Of a stretch of 64,000 nt of DNA, positions 15,809 to 23,592 are shown in pieces. Source of the stretch: Geminicoccaceae bacterium (GTDB lineage Bacteria; Pseudomonadota; Alphaproteobacteria; Geminicoccales; Geminicoccaceae); contig JANQPX010000020.1 of the NCBI GenBank assembly GCA_028285265.1, positions 124,001 to 188,000 on the forward strand, in the 5' to 3' direction. The notes below the pieces were generated by a model. That model had not been told where the DNA came from. It did no database searches and saw nothing but the letters and a program-made list of their open reading frames with translations. The translations under genes were made by a program, and so were the position numbers. Numbering within the stretch: position 1 is the stretch's first letter; each line of letters opens with the position of its first letter.

Positions 15809-17386
15809 ATGATTTACGAATTTGGCGCATTCACACTCGATTCGGACAAGGTCGAGCTAAAGCGAAGCGGTTTAGTCATCGCCACTGAACCTCAAGTCTT
15901 TCGGCTGCTGCTACTGCTGCTTGAAAACTCCGAAAGGTTGGTGACGAAAGACGAGATCATTGAGGTCGTTTGGGCGGGACGGATCGTCTCTGACTCAGCG
16001 ATTTCAAGCCGCATTAAATCGGCACGTCAGATCCTTGGCGACAGTGGTGCTGAGCAGCACTTCATCAGAACGGTACATGGGCAAGGCTTTCGCTTCGTAG
16101 GAAGCGTCAGTTGCGTGACCCCATCTCATGCGCCTGAAATTGAGCCACCGGTGCAGCTTCATGATCCCACGCCCCCAACGACAAAAGGGCGAGGGGAGAC
16201 CACCAAGCCGTCGATTGCAGTTCTGCCCTTTCATGTTCTTGGTGAAGCTGGTCCCTATGCGTCAATTGCCGATGCGCTGCCTCACGATTTGATCAGTGCC
16301 CTTGCAAGGTTAAGGTGGCTGTTTGTCATCGCGCGCGGTTCATCGTTTCGCTTTAGAGCGCCTGATCCCGATATGGCCGAAGTCGGAGCTCTGCTCAAAG
16401 TGCGTTATTGCCTTACAGGGATGGTCGAGGTCTTTGGCAACGCCATCGTCATAACGGTCGAGCTCACAGACACGCGAGATGGTGGCGTCCTTTGGGCTGA
16501 CCGTTTCAAAGCAACGATCGATGACGTCCATGACATTCGCTCACAGATCATCTCGAGCGTCGTTGCGGCCCTGGAGCTCCAGATTCCGTTGAATGAAGCG
16601 CGTATAGCAAGGCTGGCAACACCCGAGAGTCTTGATGCATGGTCGAGCTATCACCTCGGACTTCAGCATCTTCTTCGCTTCACCGGGTCCGACAACGGAA
16701 TTGCAGAACAGTTATTTGCGCGCGCGATACAAGAGGATCCAAGCTTTTCTCGGGCCCATGCGGGTCTATCCTCGACCTTCTTTCAAAATGCCTTCATGAA
16801 TTATACCAACGATCCGACGAGCGAAATTCTGAGGGCCAAAGATGCCGCCATGGCTGCCGTCCAGCTTGATCCTATGGATCCGTTCTCCAACTTTGCCATG
16901 GGCAGAACCTTCTGGTTGGAAGGCGATCTCGATGGCAGTCGCGCTTGGTTGGATCGTGCGACATCGATCAGCCCGAATTATGCACAAGGCATATACGCCC
17001 AAGCCTGGACCGACACCATCGCCGGACACGGTCACGAAGGTCTCGCCAGCGCCGAGTTGGCCATGTCGCTCAGCCCACTTGATCCGTTCCTATACGCAAT
17101 GCTCGGCACGAGAGCCCTTGCTTATCTCGCCCAGGGACAGGATGCAGAAGCTGCGGAATGGGCTGAACGGGCCGCTCGTTCACCCGGTGCTCACGTCCTC
17201 ATCGCGCTCATCGCCGTCGCTGCGCATTGCCTGAATGGTGATGATAGCGCCGCTAAAGCCTGGGCTGAGAGTGCGAGATCACGTCGACCAGATGTCAGCC
17301 GTGAGCATTTCTTCCGCTCGTTTCCATTTCGTGACCAGACTCTAAGAGGGCGCATTGATAAGGCTTTGGCATCGTTCGGCATTTAG
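15809..17386 (+). CDS. CadC-like winged-helix regulator with TolB-like and TPR regions
   Basis: A 525-residue regulator. Residues 1-100 form an OmpR/CadC-type winged helix (ALTLDSDKVEL-like opening, EPQVFRLLLLLLEN, LVTKDEIIEVVWAGRIVSDSAISSRIKSAR, GQGFRFVG). Residues about 130-265 contain the SIAVLPFHVLG segment typical of this family, and about 280-520 are helical repeats of TPR type (LFARAIQEDPSFSRAHAGLS, AAVQLDPMDPFSNFAMGRTF). No transmembrane helix separates the halves, so it is probably cytosolic and senses a ligand or partner through the TPR region. It stands alone on its strand; the divergent methyltransferase is the nearest candidate target. Confidence 0.9.
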   Translation: MIYEFGAFTLDSDKVELKRSGLVIATEPQVFRLLLLLLENSERLVTKDEIIEVVWAGRIVSDSAISSRIKSARQILGDSGAEQHFIRTVHGQGFRFVGSVSCVTPSHAPEIEPPVQLHDPTPPTTKGRGETTKPSIAVLPFHVLGEAGPYASIADALPHDLISALARLRWLFVIARGSSFRFRAPDPDMAEVGALLKVRYCLTGMVEVFGNAIVITVELTDTRDGGVLWADRFKATIDDVHDIRSQIISSVVAALELQIPLNEARIARLATPESLDAWSSYHLGLQHLLRFTGSDNGIAEQLFARAIQEDPSFSRAHAGLSSTFFQNAFMNYTNDPTSEILRAKDAAMAAVQLDPMDPFSNFAMGRTFWLEGDLDGSRAWLDRATSISPNYAQGIYAQAWTDTIAGHGHEGLASAELAMSLSPLDPFLYAMLGTRALAYLAQGQDAEAAEWAERAARSPGAHVLIALIAVAAHCLNGDDSAAKAWAESARSRRPDVSREHFFRSFPFRDQTLRGRIDKALASFGI

Positions 17387-17499
17387 ATAATGCCATTCGG
17401 CTGGCCGACACTCTATCCTTCTTACTTCTAGACGATATTTGAGAATCAAGTCGACTTCAGGCGTCGCAAAACCCTCCGGTTCGGGTTGTTATTGGCACC

Positions 17500-17539
17500 G
17501 TCCCCCTCTAATTATACGATTGTATAATTAGAGGGGGAC
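17500..17539. promoter_or_regulatory. Perfect 18-bp inverted repeat, candidate operator
   Basis: Two perfectly complementary 18-base arms (left 17500-17517, right 17522-17539) flank a 4-base spacer GATT. The core reads TTATAC-GATT-GTATAA and the outer part is GTCCCCCTCTAA. The element ends 10 bases before the start codon of the DDAH-like gene and covers its ribosome-site region. No T-run follows. It may be an operator for the TetR-type protein encoded downstream, or an RNA hairpin that hides the ribosome site. Confidence 0.65.
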
Positions 17540-17549
17540 ATCGAACGCG

Positions 17550-18455
17550 ATGACTGGTCAGGCTACAAGTTCTCCAAACGCGGGATATGGTTGTCAAACA
17601 ATGACAGAACCGCTGTTGCGCGTTTTGATGCGACGGCCAGGATCCAGTCTTCTCAACGCCTGTCGGCATGATTGGCACTACGGCGATGGCTTCGATGCCG
17701 ACCTTGCCATCACCCAACACGAACAGTTTGTTGCAGCGGTTCAGGATTCAGGCGCTGAAGTCCTTTGGATCGACGACAACGATGACGGTCTGGCTGACGC
17801 CATGTTTACCCATGACCCTTCGCTTGTGACCAACGACGGTGCGATCATTTTGCGGATGGGTAAAGACCAGCGAGCACACGAACCGGCGTTGCATCTCGCA
17901 TTTTACGAGGCGCAACAGATTCCAATCCTTGGATCAATCGAACCACCCGGCCAGGTCGAGGGCGGAGACTGTATCTGGATCGACGCCAGCACGCTGGCGG
18001 TTGGCCGCGGTGTGCGAACCAATGAGGCTGGCATCCACCAATTGCGTGCAATCCTTAAGCCCTTTGGTGTCGCTGTCATCGGGTTCGACCTCCCATTATG
18101 GCAAGGATTTAATGCTTGTCTCCATCTCATGTCGATTATGTCGCCCTTGGCAGAAAAGCTCGCCTTGGTCTATGCGCCACTCTTTCCGGTCGCCTTATGG
18201 CAGCTTCTTGACGACCAGGGATACCGACTCATTCAAGCGCCAGCAGAGGAATTTCAAGTCTCGAATGGTCTGAACTTAAACGTTCTGCCAACAAGTCCGG
18301 GGAACGTGATTATGGTGGACGGATTCCCAGAAACAAGGCGCTTGATGGAGTCTGCAGGCTGTCAGGTCCGGACCTTCGGCGGCGATGCTCTTTGTATCGC
18401 TTGCGAAGGAGGCCCTACATGTTTAACGCGACCGATCTTGCGAGCATCATCTTGA
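17550..18455 (+). CDS. Dimethylarginine dimethylaminohydrolase/arginine deiminase-like protein
   Basis: A 301-residue amidinotransferase-superfamily protein. It begins with the family pattern LLRVLMRRPGSSLLNA, then THDPSLVTNDGAIILRMG, and EPPGQVEGGDCIWID (substrate-binding segment). Near the end is FGGDALCIACEGGPTCLTRPILR, where Cys291 sits at the catalytic cysteine position of DDAH enzymes. A His in NACLHLMSIM matches the catalytic His region. These enzymes hydrolyse guanidino groups, for example dimethylarginine to citrulline. An in-frame ATG 17 codons later (17601, MTEPLLRV) is an alternative start with no clear ribosome site. The gene overlaps the TetR-type gene by 37 bases and is first in an operon with an aminotransferase. 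Confidence 0.87.
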   Translation: MTGQATSSPNAGYGCQTMTEPLLRVLMRRPGSSLLNACRHDWHYGDGFDADLAITQHEQFVAAVQDSGAEVLWIDDNDDGLADAMFTHDPSLVTNDGAIILRMGKDQRAHEPALHLAFYEAQQIPILGSIEPPGQVEGGDCIWIDASTLAVGRGVRTNEAGIHQLRAILKPFGVAVIGFDLPLWQGFNACLHLMSIMSPLAEKLALVYAPLFPVALWQLLDDQGYRLIQAPAEEFQVSNGLNLNVLPTSPGNVIMVDGFPETRRLMESAGCQVRTFGGDALCIACEGGPTCLTRPILRASS

Positions 18456-19081
18456 ACCGGCGGACTTTCCATCACGAGCCCGAACACGTGCGCCGTCGTG
18501 ACCTGATCGAAGCGACACTTGATGCCGTCGCCGATCTTGGTTTGGCTGGCGCGACGGTACGCGAAGTTGCCAAACGGGCTTCCGTGACTCCTGGCCTAAT
18601 CCGCCGTTACTTTCTAAGCAAAAACCATCTCATCGAAAGCGCCTATGCGACGTTCATCAACACAATGAACGATGATGTTTGTGGGCAAGTCGGTACGGGG
18701 CCGCCAGCTGAAAGAATGAAACGGTTGATACACACCATCACTACAGAACCTGTTGCGAGCAGCCGTAATCTTGCGATTTGGGCGGCATTCATTGGTGTGG
18801 CGCCCGTTGATAACACGATGGCAAGCATCCATCGCGATGGCTATCGCATGATGCGATTGACGCTTGAGGAGATTATCCGCGACGCTGGTCAGGCGCATGG
18901 TCTCTTGCTGAGCGACGCTATGATCAAGCGCCAGGCCATCGCCGCGAATGCGGTTATTGATGGCATCTGGCTCGAAGTGTCCCTTGATCAGCAGGCTTTT
19001 CAGGATCTCAATATTGAAGCACTCACACTCGAGAGCATTCGATCGATCCTGAGATGGCCTGATCCAGAAGGGACGACGTAG
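18419..19081 (+). CDS. TetR-family regulator, BetI-like
   Basis: A 220-residue TetR/AcrR regulator. The N-terminal helix-turn-helix reads RRRDLIEATLDAVADLGLAGATVREVAKRASVTPGLIRRYFLSKNHLIESAY, close to the BetI type. The C-terminal half is a helical ligand-binding domain. I chose the ATG at 18419, which follows AAGGAGG by 7 bases, rather than an upstream in-frame codon at 18392. The start lies inside the last codons of the DDAH-like gene, so translation is coupled. It is a likely repressor of its own operon, with the 18-bp inverted repeat upstream as candidate operator. The ligand could be an amine or guanidino compound (inference). Confidence 0.9.
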   Translation: MFNATDLASIILNRRTFHHEPEHVRRRDLIEATLDAVADLGLAGATVREVAKRASVTPGLIRRYFLSKNHLIESAYATFINTMNDDVCGQVGTGPPAERMKRLIHTITTEPVASSRNLAIWAAFIGVAPVDNTMASIHRDGYRMMRLTLEEIIRDAGQAHGLLLSDAMIKRQAIAANAVIDGIWLEVSLDQQAFQDLNIEALTLESIRSILRWPDPEGTT

Positions 19082-20253
19082 TGCTCAGGAATTTTGCTAG
19101 GACAACCGAACGTTTGCGCGACACAGGAGGTGCCAAATGGGCAATCCACCAGCGATGCCGTGAACGCCAACAGGCCGGCGCCGATATCATCGAGCTCACG
19201 ATTGGCGAGCCTGATATCCCAACCGACTCGGCGCTGATCGAGGTCGCCGCAAGAGCGATGCGTGATGGCCGCACCGGTTATTCGAATGGTCGTGGTGAGC
19301 CTGATCTCATTGATGCCCTGGTGGAGCGCTATAGGCGACGCAGAACGACGATCAACGATAACAATGTCTTGTGTTTTCCCGGCACGCAAACAGCACTTTT
19401 CGCGACGATGTTAGGGCTGACAGGGGAAGGTGACGGCGTCTTGGTCGGCGACCCTTTCTATGCGACCTACGAAGGCGTGATCCGGGCCAGCGGGGCGCAT
19501 CCAGTTAGTGTACCGCTACGCAAAAACAACAACTTTCGTCTTTGCGCCGGGGATCTCGAACGTGCCATCACGCCCGACTGCCGTGTGCTCTTACTTAATG
19601 CACCGCATAACCCGTCTGGCGCCATCTTGGACAATGGAACGATCCACGCCATCAGCGTTCTCTGTGAGAAGTATGATCTCTGGATGGTCTGCGACGAAGT
19701 TTATGAGGAATTAGTCTTTGAAGGTCGTTTCTGCTCGCCATTCGACAATGAGGCTTTTGCCGATCGAGTGATCGCGCTTTCATCGATCTCCAAATCTTGC
19801 GCTGCGCCAGGTTTCCGTTCGGGTTGGGCGATCGGACCCGCCGATTTCTGTGACGCCATCTTGCCGCTTTCTGAAGCGATGCTGTTCGGCAATCAGCCCT
19901 TTATTGCCGACATGACCGCCTATGCGCTTAGAAATCCACCCAGTACAGCCATGCGAATGCGCGCTGACTATCAGCGGCGGTCGTTGATCATAGCCAACGC
20001 ATTGGATGAGATCGAAGGGATTACACCGTTTCGACCTGAGGCTGGCATGTTCATTCTTGCCGATGTTACTGGCCTTGGGCTAAGCGGTGAGCGCTTTGCT
20101 TGGTCCCTGCTCGAGGCAGGTGTCGCGGTGATGCCAGGCTCATCTTTTGGCGACAATGGGGACGATCTCATCCGCCTCAGCCTGACAAAGTCGGATGAAG
20201 AGATCAACGACGCCTGCCACAGGATAAAGCGCTTTGTTGAGGAACGGCTTTGA
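19081..20253 (+). CDS. PLP-dependent aminotransferase, class I/II
   Basis: A 390-residue fold-type I aminotransferase (aspartate aminotransferase family). Visible: LTIGEPDIPTD near the N-terminus, YSNGRGEPDLIDALVERYRRR, LLNAPHNPSGAIL (PLP/substrate contact), VCDEVYEELVFEG, and the lysine region SSISKSCAAPGFRSGWAIG where PLP is bound. The C-terminal FRPEAGMFILADV is typical. It starts at a GTG that overlaps the TAG of the TetR-type gene. As third gene of the operon it probably removes or moves the amino group of the product made by the DDAH-like enzyme. The amino acid used cannot be named. Confidence 0.92.
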   Translation: MLRNFARTTERLRDTGGAKWAIHQRCRERQQAGADIIELTIGEPDIPTDSALIEVAARAMRDGRTGYSNGRGEPDLIDALVERYRRRRTTINDNNVLCFPGTQTALFATMLGLTGEGDGVLVGDPFYATYEGVIRASGAHPVSVPLRKNNNFRLCAGDLERAITPDCRVLLLNAPHNPSGAILDNGTIHAISVLCEKYDLWMVCDEVYEELVFEGRFCSPFDNEAFADRVIALSSISKSCAAPGFRSGWAIGPADFCDAILPLSEAMLFGNQPFIADMTAYALRNPPSTAMRMRADYQRRSLIIANALDEIEGITPFRPEAGMFILADVTGLGLSGERFAWSLLEAGVAVMPGSSFGDNGDDLIRLSLTKSDEEINDACHRIKRFVEERL

Positions 20254-20647
20254 CCAGGTGGTCGCGATCGTTGCCGCTATCCCGCTCATCGATAGCCAAT
20301 ACAGGATAACGTACTGTTTACGTTCAGACGATCGCCGTCGTCGTCAAGGCAGACCATATACAACGTGAAGCGTGAGCTTGAGGCAAGTCATCATCGGCCC
20401 TGAACAAAGTCTTGTTTCAAGCCCCGGCAGCAGCACACTTGGCAAAAAGCAGCCATCGTCGCGCCGACATCGTTCCGAGAGATAGCCCTTGGCCCGATCG
20501 AGTCCTAAGGTATCACAATCAAAAAAATGGATTGAAGTTCCCGCACGAAATTGGCAGTCAGATTGTATGGATTACTTTTTCGACCGTCCAAATAGCTCAT
20601 AATAAAGAGCTAGGTCGCATCGGCGGCCCAAGTCGCGGGAGGCGTTT
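20254..20647 (+). other. Intergenic region ahead of the sulfatase cluster
   Basis: About 390 bases with no convincing gene; a 90-codon frame here resembles nothing. A short inverted repeat AACGTA-CTGTT-TACGTT (20308-20324) and AT-rich patches near 20515-20610 are visible, so a promoter for the sulfatase operon is likely here. The region ends in GGGAGGCG, the ribosome site of the next gene. Confidence 0.5.
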
Positions 20648-22324
20648 TTGTCGGACATGCTCGATGCACCTTCGGCTCAGATGAACATCCTGTTCATCAT
20701 GTATGACCAGTTGCGTTATGACTATTTGAGTTGCGCAGGGCATCCACATCTGCATACGCCCAATTTCGACAAAGTTGCTGCATCGGGCGTACGGTTCACA
20801 AACGCCTATGTGCAGTCGCCCATCTGTGGTGCATCACGCATGTGTTTCTATACCGGCCGGTACGCATCATCCCACGGAGCCCAGTGGAACGGCTTCCCAA
20901 TACGCGTAGGCGAGCAAACACTAGGCGATCATCTCAGACGCAACGGTATGGCATGTTGGCTTGTCGGTAAAACGCACATGAAAGCGGACGTCGATGGCAT
21001 GGAGCGCCTTGGTCTGAGCCCTGATAGTCTGATTGGCGCCAGACAAGCTGAGTGCGGTTTCGATTGCTGGATCCGCGACGATGGGCTTTGGGGAGAGGGA
21101 CCAGACGGCTTTTATGATGAAAAGCGTTCGCCATACAACGAGTATTTGAAAGCGGAAGGTTACCCATCTCAAAATCCGTGGGCGGACTTCGCAAACGCTG
21201 GCATTGAGGACAACGGCGACCTCGCCTCCGGTTGGATGTTTGCGAATGCCGATAAGCCTGCCAATATTCGCGAGCATGATAGCGAGACGCCTTGGTTGAC
21301 CCGACAAGCGATCAGCTTCATCGAGCAGGCAGAGTCCCCATGGTGTGCTCATGTAAGCTATATCAAACCTCACTGGCCCTATATCGTACCGGCCCCCTAT
21401 CATGACATGTTTGGGGCCAATCACGTTCCGCAGGCGTTACGTCATGAGATCGAACGCGAAGATCCACACCCTGTCTATGGCGCATATATGGACAATCGGA
21501 TCGCGGCGGCCTTTCAGCGCGACGACGTGCGCCAAAAGGTGATTCCAGCCTATATGGGCCTGATCAAACAATGCGACGATCAGCTGGGCGTTCTTCTTGA
21601 TTATCTCGAACGAACAGGCCGGATGCAGAACACCATGATCGTTCTGACCTCTGACCACGGCGACTATCTCGGCGATCATTGGCTGGGCGAGAAGGACCTC
21701 TTCCACGAGCAAAGCGTGAAGGTTCCTCTCATAATCTATGACCCGCACGTGCGAGCGGACGCAACGCGGGGCGCGACCTGCGAAGCTCTGGTTGAGTCCA
21801 TCGATTTGGCCGCAACCTTCGTGGAGGTGGCTGGAGGCAAGGCTCCCTATCACATCATCGAGGGCAAATCATTGATGCCCTGGCTCAAAGGCGAAACGCC
21901 GGATTGGCGCAAATTCGTGATGAGTGAGTTCGACTATTCAATGACGCCGCAATGCTTGAAACTGGGGCTGGAACCTCGCGACGCCCGCCTCTTCATGGTC
22001 TTCGATGGACGCTACAAACTCATGCACGCTGAAGGCGGTTTTCGGCCGATGCTGTTCGATCTTAAGACCGATCCGGAAGAATTTCATGATCTCGCGAAAG
22101 GCGATGACTCTCGATCAGAGATCGATCGGCTCTATGGCTATCTCGCAATGTGGGGGCGCCGTCTTTGTCAGCGTGTCACGAGGTCGGAAGATGACATCAA
22201 GGCCATGCGCGGACGTTCGGCACGCAGAGGGATCTTACCCTTTCTTTTTGATGGTTCGGAAGTACCGGATGAGCTGATCGAAAAGTATCGTGGCCGTGCA
22301 CCGCAACGCCCCTTGAAGACATAA
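20648..22324 (+). CDS. Sulfatase (type I, formylglycine-dependent family)
   Basis: A 558-residue alkaline-phosphatase-superfamily hydrolase, similar to choline sulfatase and phosphonate monoester hydrolase. The N-terminus reads NILFIMYDQLRYDYLS (metal Asp), then ICGASRMCFYTGRY, where Cys60 is the residue expected to become formylglycine (CxASR). Further markers are LVGKTHMKAD and LTSDHGDYLGDHWLGEKDLF (metal Asp/His). No signal peptide is seen, so it is probably cytoplasmic. The TTG at 20648 is five bases after GGGAGG and was chosen; ATG at 20657 is possible. It overlaps the next gene (TAATG). No sulfatase-modifying enzyme is in the window. Confidence 0.9.
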   Translation: MSDMLDAPSAQMNILFIMYDQLRYDYLSCAGHPHLHTPNFDKVAASGVRFTNAYVQSPICGASRMCFYTGRYASSHGAQWNGFPIRVGEQTLGDHLRRNGMACWLVGKTHMKADVDGMERLGLSPDSLIGARQAECGFDCWIRDDGLWGEGPDGFYDEKRSPYNEYLKAEGYPSQNPWADFANAGIEDNGDLASGWMFANADKPANIREHDSETPWLTRQAISFIEQAESPWCAHVSYIKPHWPYIVPAPYHDMFGANHVPQALRHEIEREDPHPVYGAYMDNRIAAAFQRDDVRQKVIPAYMGLIKQCDDQLGVLLDYLERTGRMQNTMIVLTSDHGDYLGDHWLGEKDLFHEQSVKVPLIIYDPHVRADATRGATCEALVESIDLAATFVEVAGGKAPYHIIEGKSLMPWLKGETPDWRKFVMSEFDYSMTPQCLKLGLEPRDARLFMVFDGRYKLMHAEGGFRPMLFDLKTDPEEFHDLAKGDDSRSEIDRLYGYLAMWGRRLCQRVTRSEDDIKAMRGRSARRGILPFLFDGSEVPDELIEKYRGRAPQRPLKT

Positions 22325-23592
22325 TGCCCAACTCACTTCTGATAGAACACAATAGGCAGCAGTTTCCAAAGTCTGTGGTTCGGCTCGCCCCTGGTATCTG
22401 GAGTGCGATCGGCTTTGCAGCCTCGAACATGCACTTGGTTGAGGGGCAGAGTAGCGTCACGATCATCGATACGACTGAAAGCACGAAGGCCGCAGAAAAC
22501 GTTCAGGCCGCCTTTCTTAAGCGAACAAGCAAGCCTGTGGGACGGATTATCTACACCCACAGCCATCGCGACCATATTTCAGGCGCACGTGTCTTTGCGC
22601 CTGACAACGATATACCCATCATTGCAAGTGCCACCTTCAACTCCGACCTTGTCCAAATCGATCAAGATGCCATCGCCCCCAATAGAGCTTTGGGACTGCG
22701 GACCCAAGCTCAGTTCGGATTTGGGCTGAGCCATGAAGAACGTGTCTCATTAGGTTGCGGCCCTGGCGACCGTCCTATGGAGGGGCTTGGTGCGGGATTC
22801 TTGGAGCCAACCGAGCGCATTGTCGCCGATTGTGAGATCGACCTTGATGGAGTTACAGCAAGGCTGATCTTGGCACCGGGCGAGACAGCAGATCACATGC
22901 TGGTTTGGCTGCCGGAACAACAGGTCCTGTTCTCGGGTGACAATTGGTATCACGCCTTTCCCAATCTCTACGCCATCCGCGGCACTCCCTATCGAGACTT
23001 CAAGGCTTGGGCCGATAGTTTGGATTTGATGGCTGGGATCGGCGCTGAGGTTCTGGCTCCCGGACACACTTTGCCGGTGACAGGCAAAGACAGGATCTAC
23101 GAGGTCCTGACAACGACAAGAGATGCCATTCTTTATGTGATGGAGTATACGGCCGACGGGATGGATCGAGGGATGTCCATGAACGACATTGCCGCCTCAA
23201 TCACGCTTCCTGACGAACTCGCCGACAAACCTTGGCTTGGCGAGTATTATGGTAAGATCGGCTGGTCGGCGCGTGCTTACGCAGCGGGAACACTTGGTTG
23301 GTATGATGGTAACCCGACACAACTCGGGACAATGTCTGACGCTGATCGCGCAACGCAGCTGGCGACGCTTGCTGGCGGCACAGCCGCCCTCTTCAAGGCG
23401 GCCCAAGCAACGCAAGATCTCCAATGGAGGCTCGAACTCTGCGATCATCTGATCGCGCTTGGTGAGCCCGCCGAAGGCATGAAAGCTGAGGCTTTGGTTG
23501 CTCTAGCCGAGACCGAAATCAATGCTACAGCCCGCAACACATACCTATGGGAGGCCAAGCGGCTTCGCGGTGATGGGGAAGGGAAGGGATGA
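22324..23592 (+). CDS. MBL-fold hydrolase with alkylsulfatase-like dimerisation domain
   Basis: A 422-residue protein. The N-terminal half is a metallo-beta-lactamase domain with YTHSHRDHISGARVFAP (HxHxDH) at about residues 76-83, the LILAPGETADHMLVWLPEQQVLFSGDNWYH segment and the late His in LAPGHTLPV. The second half holds the alkylsulfatase dimerisation-type region (GKIGWSARAYAAGTLGWYDGNPTQL). It therefore resembles SdsA1/BDS1 secondary alkylsulfatases but lacks the C-terminal SCP2-like domain and any signal peptide. It is coupled to the sulfatase (TAATG) and to the transporter (4-base overlap). Together the three suggest use of an imported sulfate ester. Confidence 0.88.
   Translation: MPNSLLIEHNRQQFPKSVVRLAPGIWSAIGFAASNMHLVEGQSSVTIIDTTESTKAAENVQAAFLKRTSKPVGRIIYTHSHRDHISGARVFAPDNDIPIIASATFNSDLVQIDQDAIAPNRALGLRTQAQFGFGLSHEERVSLGCGPGDRPMEGLGAGFLEPTERIVADCEIDLDGVTARLILAPGETADHMLVWLPEQQVLFSGDNWYHAFPNLYAIRGTPYRDFKAWADSLDLMAGIGAEVLAPGHTLPVTGKDRIYEVLTTTRDAILYVMEYTADGMDRGMSMNDIAASITLPDELADKPWLGEYYGKIGWSARAYAAGTLGWYDGNPTQLGTMSDADRATQLATLAGGTAALFKAAQATQDLQWRLELCDHLIALGEPAEGMKAEALVALAETEINATARNTYLWEAKRLRGDGEGKG

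Noticed and set aside
20412-20684. 90-codon frame ahead of the sulfatase
   Set aside because: It overlaps the sulfatase start, has a basic low-similarity product and no ribosome site.
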